Source: Bacteroidaceae bacterium (GTDB lineage: Bacteria; Bacteroidota; Bacteroidia; Bacteroidales; Bacteroidaceae). From it: a DNA stretch of 64,000 nucleotides. Both the position numbers and the translations under genes were made by a program. The DNA lies in NCBI GenBank assembly GCA_024401215.1, contig JAKSLL010000010.1, forward strand, positions 1 through 64,000. The letters run 5' to 3'. The notes beneath the pieces were generated by a model that saw only the letters and a list, made by a program, of their open reading frames with translations, was not told the origin of the DNA and did not search any database. Below are positions 37,023 through 47,002 of the stretch, one piece after another. Positions within the stretch are counted from its first letter, which is position 1. Each line of letters begins with the position of its first letter.

Positions 37023-37067
37023 TATAAAATGCCAGCTTGAAACATTTCTCCAAGCTGGCATTTTATA
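37023..37067 (-). terminator. Terminator of the GH43 gene
   Basis: TATAAAATGCCAGCTTG (37023-37039) and CAAGCTGGCATTTTATA (37051-37067) form a perfect 17-bp stem with an 11-nt loop. It lies 19 nt after the GH43 stop on the minus strand. Confidence 0.85.
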
Positions 37068-37085
37068 TTATACGTTATGATAATG

Positions 37086-38261
37086 CTACTTCTCCATCCA
37101 ATCTTTTCGCCACTTGATGACAGGAGTGCCATTAGCATCAAAATCTATCGGTAGCCACAGATGCAAAGACTGTGAGAGATGACCAGGATTCCATATATCA
37201 GCCATAAAGATAAACCTGTCTTTAACCTGCATGATGTATGTGCCCTGTGCCCCAAAAGTCTTGTTTGCAGGCATATTCTTATAGTCGGTAGCCACACCAA
37301 CAAATGGTGAAGGCAACTGTTTCCATGTACCCCATATATTATCGCTGACAAACATTCTTGCTTCATTAGGAGCCCATCCTGTGCATCCGCTGCATATCAT
37401 CCAATATTTGTTATCTTTCTTGAATATGCAAGGTGCCTCATTCTGGCCACCAGGAGCCACCATAACATACTTGCCAGTGTAGTCGAGATAGTCATCCGTC
37501 AACTCACTAATGAGCAGAGTGAGATTCTCCTGCGATGAAGTGATATGATACACCTTGCCGTCATCATCAGTATAAAGAGTCATATCACGGCTCATCTGCC
37601 CTCCTTTCATATCACGCCACAGATACATGCCTTTTTTTGTCTCTGCCATCCATTCTGGTGTCCACCAATCCTTCCATTTCGCTGCATCAGTAGTTTTAGC
37701 TTCCTCTATTTCGCTATCACTCATATTGAAAGGCCACTTACCAGCGTTGATGCGCGTGCTACGGATAAATGTGAAAGGACCAACAGGCGAATCACTCTGA
37801 GCAAAAGCTACGCGTGCTGCTTCATATCCTCTGCCTTTAAGTTCGAGGTGGAAAAGCATCACAAACTTCTTGGTCTTCTTGTTGTACAACACCTTTGGTC
37901 TTTCCATAATACAGCCTTTCTCAATGTCGTGTCCGGCTTCCTTGCTAACAGAAAGAGCTACACCTTCATTCTTCCATGACAAAAGGTCTTTTGAAGAATA
38001 AACAGATATGCCAGCTTCTGTTGTTCCACCACGATAAGGCCTATTTTCACCATACCAATAGTAAGTGCCTTTATACTTGATGATATTGCCGCCATGGGCA
38101 TTGATATGATTGCCATCTGTGTCAAGCCACAACTGACCATTCATATTCCTATTCACCGTCTTCTGCCCAGCATAAGAGACATTAATATTTTCCTTCTCAA
38201 CAGCATTAACAAAAGGGACGGCAAGAGATAAAACAAATAAAGTAGTTAGTAATTTTTTCAT
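37086..38261 (-). CDS. Secreted glycoside hydrolase family 43-like protein
   Basis: The 391-aa protein has a signal peptide (MKKLLTTLFVLSLAVPFVNA) and a five-bladed beta-propeller sequence pattern of GH43. WLDTDGNHINAHGGNIIKYKG with YYWYGE is blade 1 with the likely catalytic Asp. IMERPKVLYNKKTKKFVMLFH follows, then NEAPCIFKKDNKYWMICSG with the likely catalytic Glu. Members act on arabinan, xylan or galactan side chains. No SusCD pair or other PUL genes are nearby, so the substrate is open. It has its own terminator. Confidence 0.85.
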   Translation of the reverse strand: MKKLLTTLFVLSLAVPFVNAVEKENINVSYAGQKTVNRNMNGQLWLDTDGNHINAHGGNIIKYKGTYYWYGENRPYRGGTTEAGISVYSSKDLLSWKNEGVALSVSKEAGHDIEKGCIMERPKVLYNKKTKKFVMLFHLELKGRGYEAARVAFAQSDSPVGPFTFIRSTRINAGKWPFNMSDSEIEEAKTTDAAKWKDWWTPEWMAETKKGMYLWRDMKGGQMSRDMTLYTDDDGKVYHITSSQENLTLLISELTDDYLDYTGKYVMVAPGGQNEAPCIFKKDNKYWMICSGCTGWAPNEARMFVSDNIWGTWKQLPSPFVGVATDYKNMPANKTFGAQGTYIMQVKDRFIFMADIWNPGHLSQSLHLWLPIDFDANGTPVIKWRKDWMEK

Positions 38262-38308
38262 TATAGCGTTATTTAGTTAGAAATCTACCTACAAAAGTAT
38301 TGATAATA

Positions 38309-38340
38309 TTTGAATTAACGAAGATTATTACATAATTTTG
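38309..38340 (+). promoter_or_regulatory. Promoter of the HAD phosphatase gene
   Basis: TTTG (38309-38312), a 20-nt spacer and TAATTTTG (38333-38340). The start codon is 25 nt further on. Confidence 0.65.
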
Positions 38341-38365
38341 TACTAAAATTTGAATATATTTATAA

Positions 38366-39058
38366 ATGATTACAACACTCATATTTGACCTTGACGGCAC
38401 ACTTCTCAATACACTTGATGACCTTCACAATAGTGTGTCATACGCATTGAAAGAAGCAGGATTGACACCAAACACCATACAGGATACTCGTAGCCTGCTT
38501 GGCAATGGAATGAAAAATCTCATATATAAAAGCATAGAGAAATCATCTTCATCGCCACTATCAGAAAAAGATAAAGATGCCATTCTTGACACCTTCCGCA
38601 ACCATTATTCAATGCATTCAGCCGACAAGACATCACCTTACGAAGGCATAATATCTATGCTTTCTAAATGCAAGGAGAGAGGCTATATAACAGCTATAGT
38701 ATCTAACAAACCAGACTTCGCTGTTAAGGACCTCTACAAGTCTTTCTTCTCAGAATATATAGACACAGCTTTAGGAGAGACGCCTGATGTGAAAAGAAAA
38801 CCTGCCCCAGACATGGTAGATAAAGCCATTTTTCAACTCTCAGAACTTCACCATCGTACAATATCCAAGACTGAGTGCATATATATAGGTGACTCCGAAG
38901 TGGACCTTCTGACAGCAAAAAACTCTCAGCTGCCATGTATTGCAGTTTCTTGGGGATTTCGTGATAGGGATTGGCTCATAGAATGTGGTGCGACAGTAAT
39001 AGTGGACAAGCCTGAAGAGGTAGTTGATGCTGTATCATCAATCAGCATGAATTTATGA
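38366..39058 (+). CDS. HAD family phosphatase (phosphoglycolate phosphatase-like)
   Basis: This is a 230-aa haloacid dehalogenase-superfamily phosphatase of the Gph/PGP branch. Motif I is FDLDGTLLNT at the N-terminus, motif II is IVSNKP, motif III is KRKPAPDMV, and motif IV is IGDSEVDLLTA. The cap is the small alpha-helical type C1. The likely substrate is 2-phosphoglycolate or another small phosphate ester, but specificity within HAD proteins cannot be read from motifs. It is a single gene with a good promoter. Confidence 0.9.
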   Translation: MITTLIFDLDGTLLNTLDDLHNSVSYALKEAGLTPNTIQDTRSLLGNGMKNLIYKSIEKSSSSPLSEKDKDAILDTFRNHYSMHSADKTSPYEGIISMLSKCKERGYITAIVSNKPDFAVKDLYKSFFSEYIDTALGETPDVKRKPAPDMVDKAIFQLSELHHRTISKTECIYIGDSEVDLLTAKNSQLPCIAVSWGFRDRDWLIECGATVIVDKPEEVVDAVSSISMNL

Positions 39059-39075
39059 ATAATGCAGGTTAGATA

Positions 39076-39130
39076 ATACAAGTTTCGCTCCACTTGTTGT
39101 GTAGTTAAAGGGTAGTTAAAGAGAAGTTAA
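39076..39130. repeat. 55-bp repeat, inverted copy of 1-55
   Basis: Exact reverse complement of bases 1-55. Further TAGTTAAAG units follow to 39141, and related CTTTAACT units lie at 39170-39225. Confidence 0.85.
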
Positions 39131-39269
39131 AGGGTAGTTAAAGTGACAAATGTCTGACATGGCAAACGTCTCTTTAACTACGAGCGAAGCGATAACTCCT
39201 ATTTAACTCCACTTTAACTCCTCAAAACGAGCAAGTTGCATACTTACTAAAGTTGAATTAGATAATAAT

Positions 39270-39317
39270 AAATGGAGTGCTTCTCAGTCATTTTCAAACT
39301 GAAGAAACACTCCATTT
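39270..39317 (+). terminator. Hairpin, possible terminator
   Basis: AAATGGAGTG (39270-39279) pairs with CACTCCATTT (39308-39317), extended by TTCT-CAGT with ACTG-AGAA. It lies 211 nt after the HAD gene stop, so the assignment is tentative. Confidence 0.45.
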
Positions 39318-40049
39318 CTGATTTCAACTACTTACTAATTGTCATTATAGTTATGACCTCTAAGTTTATATAGTTACCAATAATTCGATTTTGCCATCTT
39401 AGAGTGTTAGTTAGTCAGTTAAAGTCTTTTTGTTATCCCAAAGAAAAAAATACCTATCTCCATACTATCATTACTTTATTTATACTTGCATAATCTTCAT
39501 GAATAACATTATAACAATCTATCCTATTACTTTTCCCATCTTTACGAATGGAGGAGGTATAAATCAACAATTCACAAACCAATACATATAACCTATGATT
39601 AACTATTTTCAACCTGTCCCTTTTTCAATCCTATACAAAAAAATAACTAATAGTACACTTTTAATAATAACCTATTTTACAATATCTATGAGTTACATCA
39701 TTTTATCCGCTGCAAAATTACTACCAATTACAACAAAACACTTTCATTTATAGTGCATTATATTATCAGATAATTGCTTTTGTCCATTTTATACAAGAGA
39801 TTGTCTTATAATTTATAGTCCAGTAAATCATTCATATTATAGAAAGAAGGCATACAATCTATTTGATAGCATTTTCTGTATGCCTGTAATAAATAATGAA
39901 GAGAATAACAAACAAAAAGTAAATACAAATTCATCATGAAAAGCTATAAAAATGATGTCAGTGTACTACTGTGATAGTACAGGTGTAAAATATTTTTACA
40001 CACTTCTGTATAATAATTTTACAACACGCCTTTCGGCAATAAAAATTCC

Positions 40050-40080
40050 ATTGCCATCATTAAAAGACTCCATAACTTTG
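40050..40080 (+). promoter_or_regulatory. Promoter of the DUF3836 pair
   Basis: ATTG (40050-40053), 19 nt, TAACTTTG (40073-40080). This is a good match, 73 nt ahead of the first start codon. Confidence 0.6.
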
Positions 40081-40153
40081 CATCAGAAAATCAGAGACGC
40101 TTACCGCTCTGAGAATAAAAAAGAATATTAACTAATTAAAAAAATAAAAAATT

Positions 40154-40579
40154 ATGACACACAATTTCAAACTTTTCATCGCAGCAGCTGCAACAATGGC
40201 AGCAACATTAGTAAACGCATCAAATAAGCTTCCTGAGAATAAGCCAGTAGTAGTAGCAGATCCTGCCCCATCTGTAATAACTAAGACAATCCCAAACAAA
40301 GTACTTCTCACAACAAATTCTAAAGGCGAAGATATTAAGTACGAATACACTACTGACGAACAAGGCAGAGTAACAACAAAGGTTTGTTTCACATGGAACG
40401 AAAAGAAAGGAAAATGGCAGCCATTGAACATCTACATGATATACTACAGCGAAAATGAGACAGTACTTACATACGCTGACTATGATAAATATAGAGGTTC
40501 ATTCAGACTTCACCCTCAACAGATTCGTTTCGATGCCAATGACTACCCTAATGCGTTCATTATCCCATCAGATAAGTAA
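40154..40579 (+). CDS. DUF3836-like secreted protein, copy 1
   Basis: The 141-aa protein has a signal peptide (about MTHNFKLFIAAAATMAATLVNA). The mature domain holds the YEYTTDEQGRVTTK motif, a WNEKKGKWQPL segment and a LTYADYD segment, the pattern I associate with DUF3836, a Bacteroidales family. The function is unknown. The fold is probably a small beta-rich exported domain. It is followed 77 bp later by a copy about 80 percent identical in the same direction, with no promoter consensus between them, so both are probably on one transcript. Confidence 0.75.
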   Translation: MTHNFKLFIAAAATMAATLVNASNKLPENKPVVVADPAPSVITKTIPNKVLLTTNSKGEDIKYEYTTDEQGRVTTKVCFTWNEKKGKWQPLNIYMIYYSENETVLTYADYDKYRGSFRLHPQQIRFDANDYPNAFIIPSDK

Positions 40580-40656
40580 TCAGCTTTATTTATGTAGTAA
40601 AAGTAAAATCATCTAATAAGAAAACAAGAATATTAACAACAAAAAAATACATAATT

Positions 40657-41082
40657 ATGACACAGAATATCAAACTTTTCATCGCAGCAGCTGCAACAAT
40701 GGTAGCAACATTTGTAAATGCATCAAATAAGTTTCCTGAAAGTCACCCAGTAGTAGAAGCAAATCCAGCACCATCTATCGTGACAAAGACTGTTCCAAAC
40801 AAGGTGCTTCTCACAACCAACTCTAAAGGGGAAGATATTAAGTACGAGTACACTACCGATGAACAAGGCAGAGTAACAACAAAGATTGGTTTCACATGGA
40901 ATGAAAATAAATGCAAGTGGCAGCCACTCAATATCTACATGGTACACTACAACAATGAAGAAACAGTACTTACCTATGCAGACTTTGACAGCAATAAGGG
41001 TTCATTCACACTCAATCCACAGCAAATCCGCCTTGATGCTCATGACTACCCTACTGTGCTTTCTATTCCATCAGCAAAGTAA
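40657..41082 (+). CDS. DUF3836-like secreted protein, copy 2
   Basis: This has the same length (141 aa) as copy 1 and the same layout: signal peptide, then KVLLTTNSKGEDIKYEYTTD and WNENKCKWQPLNIYM. The main differences are in the linker after the signal peptide (FPESHPVVEANPAPSIV) and near the C-terminus (DSNKGSFTLNPQQIRLD). Differences are spread over the gene rather than clustered, so both copies appear to be maintained as proteins. A terminator hairpin follows 110 bp downstream. Confidence 0.75.
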   Translation: MTQNIKLFIAAAATMVATFVNASNKFPESHPVVEANPAPSIVTKTVPNKVLLTTNSKGEDIKYEYTTDEQGRVTTKIGFTWNENKCKWQPLNIYMVHYNNEETVLTYADFDSNKGSFTLNPQQIRLDAHDYPTVLSIPSAK

Positions 41083-41192
41083 GATGATCATTCATATACG
41101 AAATTCATAACAAAATCAATTCTTCTAAATATAAAAGTGGAGATCCTTCAATATGAAGGTATAACCATTCACAATAAATATTGTGATAAAAA

Positions 41193-41221
41193 GATAGCCG
41201 CCCAAAAACTGGACGGCTATC
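41193..41221 (+). terminator. Terminator after the DUF3836 pair
   Basis: GATAGCCGCCCA (41193-41204) pairs with TGGACGGCTATC (41210-41221) with one internal mismatch, followed by ATTTTATCTATTTT. It also lies 48 nt after the convergent ATPase stop and could serve both. Confidence 0.75.
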
Positions 41222-41268
41222 ATTTTATCTATTTTCACTTATAACGATATTTATTCACAGGTTTCTTT

Positions 41269-42414
41269 TTACCTAATGCTTTGCAAATATATTCGCAATA
41301 GAATGTCTGAAACACTATAAACTCCATTTTCAACTGTAATAAGATCCATCTGAAGCAATTTGTTTACAGCAGTTTGCATCACACTTGGTGAAGCAATTCC
41401 ATGTTTTTTTATAAATGCAACGCTCATAATATGGTCAGCTTGTCCTTCTTTTGCTATTGCAAACAGGGCATCTTTCTGTCTTTCAGTAAGTGTGCCAAGC
41501 ATATAGTCGAAATTATCACTTTTCTCTTCAATGATAGACTGCAATGCTGCTTCTACCACACTCTCGTTGCACTTTTCACCAGAGGCACAATCTATGAAAC
41601 TTTCGTGCATGAGTTTTTGAATATAATATGTAGTGCCATCAAGTTTATTGAAATATTTACGCACCACTTCTTCATCAATATCTTTGCCGTATGCTCTAAA
41701 CATCGATGATGCAAAGTCAGCATAAACATCTATGTTTATTGATTTGAGGTTTAACTGATCAGCACTATTATAGAATGGTTTAGCCTTTGTGAAAAACATT
41801 TCCATAAGTAAATGGCGTTCACTTCCAGAATATATGAAACGTGCATTTCTCATGTGTTGTATGTGACTTCTTAACAATGCCTCTACTTCCCCATTCTTAT
41901 TCTCTGGATAATTGCTTATTTGCTGAAATTCGTCAAAACATATTATGCTTGGAATATCTACAGATTCAAGCCATGAGAATATCTCTCCCAGAGTAAATTC
42001 AGGAGATACAATCCTACTAATCTCTATTGTGAATGTAGGCAATCCAGTAGATGCATCTAAACCGAATGTTCCTGAAAGAGACTGCAAAGCCTGTACAAAA
42101 GAAAGCATTACTTTCTGACCAAAATTTGTCAATGACTTGAATACTGTCTTGCCAAATATGTATGTAAACTCTCGCAGACTTGATGTATGAAGTAAGTCAA
42201 TATAGAAAGTATTATAATGTTCAGATATAGCTGGAAAAGACAAACAATGCTGCACTAATCTTGACTTACCCATTCTTCGTGGAGACATTAGTACTATGTT
42301 ACCTTCGTTAGTAACAACTCTTACTATTCTTTTAGTCTCTTCCACTCTATCACAGAAATATTCAGCAGGTATTCTTCCTGTTATAACAAAAGGATTTGCA
42401 AGTTTTGTACTCAT
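41269..42414 (-). CDS. AAA ATPase domain protein (COG1672-like)
   Basis: This 381-aa ATP-binding protein starts MSTKLANPFVITGRIPAEYFCDR, the usual beginning of this family. The longer frame to 42447 would be made of repeat DNA. Walker A is SPRRMGKSRL, Walker B IICFDEFQQI, a sensor-like YSGSERHL follows, and the C-terminus is a winged helix (LTERQKDALFAIAKEG.. VNKLLQMDLITVENGVYSV). Such archaeal-type ATPases occur in multiple copies in Bacteroidales genomes. Their role is unknown, and some are thought to be linked to mobile or stress functions. The 5' UTR consists almost wholly of a palindromic repeat. Confidence 0.85.
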   Translation of the reverse strand: MSTKLANPFVITGRIPAEYFCDRVEETKRIVRVVTNEGNIVLMSPRRMGKSRLVQHCLSFPAISEHYNTFYIDLLHTSSLREFTYIFGKTVFKSLTNFGQKVMLSFVQALQSLSGTFGLDASTGLPTFTIEISRIVSPEFTLGEIFSWLESVDIPSIICFDEFQQISNYPENKNGEVEALLRSHIQHMRNARFIYSGSERHLLMEMFFTKAKPFYNSADQLNLKSINIDVYADFASSMFRAYGKDIDEEVVRKYFNKLDGTTYYIQKLMHESFIDCASGEKCNESVVEAALQSIIEEKSDNFDYMLGTLTERQKDALFAIAKEGQADHIMSVAFIKKHGIASPSVMQTAVNKLLQMDLITVENGVYSVSDILLRIYLQSIR

Positions 42415-42492
42415 AAGTAGATGTTCAAAATTATTTATGTAATACACAAGTAGGCATTTTCTATATTTAAATAATTATGAACACCTACTTAT
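42413..42492. repeat. Palindromic mini-element, copy 2, at the ATPase start codon
   Basis: Arms 42413-42437 and 42468-42492 are inverted repeats with 23 of 25 matches. The left end overlaps the first two bases of the ATPase ATG. A -7-like element TATCTTTG on the minus strand (42507-42514) lies just outside the right end, so the transcript would begin at the element edge and fold into a hairpin of about 25 bp directly before the start codon. Confidence 0.8.
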
Positions 42493-42627
42493 AAATTAGT
42501 TTTTTGCAAAGATAACAACTTTATTTTCAATAATAAAATATAATTATGAATTTTTCATAATGAATTTTTCATAATGACATATATATGAAGTATAAAGAAT
42601 AGCTATTTATCATATTTCATTAAAAAA

Positions 42628-42652
42628 AGCGCACCCCATTGAAGAGTGCGCT
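42628..42652 (-). terminator. Terminator after the DUF4861 gene
   Basis: AGCGCAC (42628-42634) pairs with GTGCGCT (42646-42652), with A/T tracts on both sides. It lies 63 nt after the DUF4861 stop. Confidence 0.7.
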
Positions 42653-42714
42653 AAATTTTTCGAAGTTATTATTTCACCATTAGTTACTTTGATAATAAGG
42701 ATATCAAATATTAT

Positions 42715-43950
42715 CTACTTAATAGTTACTTTCAACTTATTTCGTACTTCCAAAGATGACTGACTTAGAAATTTCTCCCAGTCTTGAAGCGTATGGAAAG
42801 ATGTCTCGTTATTGAGTGACCATCCTGAACCAAAATAATATGTGAATGATGAAGATGGTTGGAATGTTGTTGTAGCAAGAATATGACCTACTGCAATGCC
42901 ATTCTCACGAGCTTGAAATGAAGTAGTTATATTTGTAGATGGAAAGAGGAGACCGATATATATTTTACCCATCTGCTTTGACAATTCATCACGATATTTC
43001 TCATTATATACTGATGCATCACCAAGGTCTTCATAACCGAGATAGCCTCCTTCTGTTGAAAGAACATAAGCTGAACTATTATCCTTATGAACTACTGTGC
43101 CTGCTGCCATTTTAGCAGGAGCAGATAATCCGCTATATGACACAGTAACCTTATTGAATCGTGAGCCTTCATCAAGGTTTATTATACGAGTTTCAGTAAT
43201 CTTGTTTCCATTATAAACTTGTTCTGGATAAACAAGCTTTACAGTAAAGCGTATAGGACCTTTGTCAAGTATTTCAAACGACTTATAGCATTGAGGCATG
43301 AAAAGTGAACCATCAGCATTAATCAAAGCATTTGCTCCTCCACCAAGTGTTGGACCTACTGTATAGCAGTCCATACCTTTACCATGATTGATGTGGTAAC
43401 AATAAGCATTATATACTTGGTCAGCAAGATCATGAAAACCTCTGTCATGAAGCTGTTTACTTACTGAACGCATCTCTTTATTCTGCTCTGATGCATACCA
43501 ATAATCAAGCATAAGCTCGCTTGTTGACTTGTTGAAAAGGTCATAGCCAACAGCAGCACCATGTCCATATATACGGTATGCCACACAGTCATTTTCCCAT
43601 CCAAATTCGTCACCACGCTCTGTAAAAAGTCTTCCTTTAGCATGTACTTCATATTGTGAAGGACTGCCAACAGAGACAAAATATTGTGATTTACCTTTAC
43701 CACCTACTCCAGCCTTGAAGATAAGTTTGCCATCATAAGTAATCTGCGATGGTATCTCTTTGCCATCAGCATCTCTCACAATGACTTTTTCAGCTCCATT
43801 AAGCTTCTTTTTTATAAGAGAGAAATCAGCTTCAATTACTTCTATTCGTGAAGTTTTTACAGGGTTAGAAACTGTGATTTCTACTTTGTCGGAAGCATTG
43901 ACAAAGATAGATAGTGAAAGCATAGTTAAAATTGAAAGAGTCTTTTTCAT
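42715..43950 (-). CDS. Secreted DUF4861 family protein
   Basis: The 411-aa protein starts with a signal peptide (MKKTLSILTMLSLSIFVNA). The mature part fits DUF4861: an N-terminal beta domain (PVKTSRIEVIEADFSLIKKKLN.. RDADGKEIPSQITYDGKLIFKA), then segments ECAYRIYGHGAAVGYD-like and GKGMDCYTVGPTLGGGANAL. A C-terminal beta part ends FTYYFGSGWSLN. DUF4861 proteins occur in polysaccharide utilisation loci, sometimes with pectin-related enzymes; the activity of this one is unknown. No other locus genes are adjacent except the GH43 gene 4.5 kb away. Confidence 0.82.
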   Translation of the reverse strand: MKKTLSILTMLSLSIFVNASDKVEITVSNPVKTSRIEVIEADFSLIKKKLNGAEKVIVRDADGKEIPSQITYDGKLIFKAGVGGKGKSQYFVSVGSPSQYEVHAKGRLFTERGDEFGWENDCVAYRIYGHGAAVGYDLFNKSTSELMLDYWYASEQNKEMRSVSKQLHDRGFHDLADQVYNAYCYHINHGKGMDCYTVGPTLGGGANALINADGSLFMPQCYKSFEILDKGPIRFTVKLVYPEQVYNGNKITETRIINLDEGSRFNKVTVSYSGLSAPAKMAAGTVVHKDNSSAYVLSTEGGYLGYEDLGDASVYNEKYRDELSKQMGKIYIGLLFPSTNITTSFQARENGIAVGHILATTTFQPSSSFTYYFGSGWSLNNETSFHTLQDWEKFLSQSSLEVRNKLKVTIK

Positions 43951-43973
43951 ATAGTCAGTTATTATTTTATATA

Positions 43974-44005
43974 CAAAGATGAGGATAATAAATTAGAATA
44001 GCAAA
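43974..44005 (-). promoter_or_regulatory. Promoter of the DUF4861 gene
   Basis: On the minus strand TTTG (44002-44005), a 20-nt spacer and CATCTTTG (43974-43981), one mismatch from TAnnTTTG. Confidence 0.5.
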
Positions 44006-44024
44006 GAAAGGTAGAAGAAATAAA

Positions 44025-44060
44025 AAAAGACTCTCAAGCATTACTGCCCGAGAGTCTTTT
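44025..44060 (-). terminator. Terminator of groES-groEL
   Basis: AAAAGACTCTC (44025-44035) pairs with GAGAGTCTTTT (44050-44060), with a further A tract that becomes a T run on the minus strand. It lies 28 nt after the groEL stop. Confidence 0.85.
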
Positions 44061-44087
44061 CACTATATGTTTTGTATATTTATTATA

Positions 44088-45728
<1,641 letters not shown>

Positions 45729-45743
45729 TTAAAAATATGTTAT

Positions 45744-46016
45744 TTACCCTAAAATAGCGAGAACATCGCTCTGACGCATGATGAGGTATTTAGTGCCTTC
45801 ATACTCAAGTTCACTTCCAGCATACTTGCCATAGAGAACCTGATCACCAACCTTGAGAATCATTTCTTCATCCTTTGTGCCGTTGCCAGCAGCAATAACT
45901 TCGCCCTGAAGTGGCTTTTCCTTAGCAGTATCTGGAATGATAATTCCACCGATTGTCTTTTCTTCAGCAGGCTTTGGGAGAATAAGAACCCTGTCTGCAA
46001 GTGGTTTAATGTTCAT
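45744..46016 (-). CDS. groS: Co-chaperonin GroES
   Basis: This is the 10-kDa cap of the chaperonin. The 90-aa protein starts [21 protein letters not shown] and contains the mobile-loop [16 protein letters not shown] and the roof EVIAAGNG segments. I see no CIRCE inverted repeat (TTAGCACTC type) upstream, so HrcA control is not supported by the sequence. The AT-rich region to its right is the proposed replication origin. Confidence 0.98.
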   Translation of the reverse strand: MNIKPLADRVLILPKPAEEKTIGGIIIPDTAKEKPLQGEVIAAGNGTKDEEMILKVGDQVLYGKYAGSELEYEGTKYLIMRQSDVLAILG

Positions 46017-46613
46017 AGTTGTTTTGTATTTTAAGTTTTAATATTTATATTTGCAAAATCTTTGAAGCATTGTTTATATGCTACGTCTTAAGTATAAAAC
46101 AAAAATTATACCAATATAATACACATATAATATATATAGGAAACAAAATGACAAAGTGTCACTATTGTATGTCATCTTTTATTAAAAAAATTAACAATGT
46201 ATGACATATTAGCAATGTGTTGGTTGAACAAAAAAAATTGAGTCGCCAGAAATTTAGAAAAAAGTCAATTGTTTATTTATAAGTTTTAACCAATAAAGCA
46301 CTAATCAACACAGATAAAGAAAATATATATTATTTATTTATTTTTTAAAAACCAATTTGTTTATACTATTATGCCGTTGATAGTGTTGATAACTAATAAT
46401 ACTATTTGAAAATCATTAATTTAGATTGTTTATAATGCAAATAAATGGTATTTATAAATAATTGGCAAAAAACAATAATTTTATTTTGATAATTGAAATA
46501 CTTTGCCCGTAAAAATTGCTTTGTCAAATCCAAGAAAAGATATTTATTTTTGCCAACAAATTATTATAGTGTTATTGATACACTTATTAACACTTTTATC
46601 AACATATTATTTT
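46017..46613. other. Very AT-rich gene-free region, left part of the proposed origin
   Basis: This 597-bp stretch consists largely of A/T runs and holds no gene. DnaA-box-like 9-mers occur at 46384-46392 (TGTTGATAA), 46584-46592 (TTATTAACA) and 46596-46604 (TTATCAACA). The AT-rich blocks at 46320-46345 and 46425-46500 are candidates for the unwinding element. Confidence 0.6.
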
Positions 46614-47002
46614 TTATCCTCTCAGCAGTTCCATAAATCTCCTTTTCATGCTTTCTTTGCGTTCTTCTGACTCTTCAGAAAGAAATTCATCTATTATTTT
46701 TTTAAAAGAATTTTCTGCTTTTGTACGCATTTGCGCTTTTCCTGCTCTTAAACCTGATGAAAGTTCGGTTTTTGGAAGTAGCTGTCTATTAAAATTTCCG
46801 TCACTCATATTTGTTAATAAGTATGTTTATAAAACTTGAAAATAAGTGTTAATAAGTATGTTAATAGTACAAAAGTATTGCTAATTATCAACAATGCAAA
46901 ATTTATATAATGAAATAGTTACAAATATTATTCACAATGAAAAGTAATATGTAACTTTGTGGATAAAATAATGTTGATAATTTATAAACAGTATGTTGAT
47001 AT
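46384..47002. other. oriC: Putative chromosomal replication origin (oriC)
   Basis: One perfect DnaA box TTATCCACA (minus strand, 46958-46966) lies among several close variants. TTATCAACA type: 46384-46392, 46596-46604, 46885-46893 and 46972-46980. TTATTAACA type: 46584-46592, 46812-46820 and 46847-46855. A partial match lies at 46994-47002. Both orientations occur. Flanking AT-rich DNA, divergent transcription (groES left, ribD right) and exact parS sites about 21 kb away support the call. dnaA is not adjacent; that is not unusual in Bacteroidota. Confirmation needs a cumulative GC-skew plot. Confidence 0.68.
46614..46808 (-). CDS. Small basic/helical protein of unknown function within the origin region (64 aa)
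   Basis: The frame encodes a 64-residue soluble protein with many charged residues. The N-terminal part reads NFNRQLLPKTELSSGLRAGKAQMR, and the C-terminal part is a probable amphipathic helix (NSFKKIIDEFLSEESEERKES). It resembles short conserved hypothetical proteins of Bacteroidales from memory, but I cannot name a family. It sits between DnaA-box clusters on both sides. Function is unknown; a role in origin control is conceivable only from position. Confidence 0.7.
   Translation of the reverse strand: MSDGNFNRQLLPKTELSSGLRAGKAQMRTKAENSFKKIIDEFLSEESEERKESMKRRFMELLRG

Larger units (their letters stand above)
39059..40153. other. 1.1-kb gene-free region
   Basis: The left part holds the 55-bp inverted repeat copy (39076-39130) continued by more AGTTAAAG-type units to about 39225. 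A hairpin follows at 39270-39317 (AAATGGAGTG/CACTCCATTT), then 500 bp of very AT-rich sequence and a hairpin GGCATACA/TGTATGCC near 39849-39884. The promoter of the DUF3836 pair is at the right end. I find no start-to-stop frame with protein-like composition. Confidence 0.6.
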
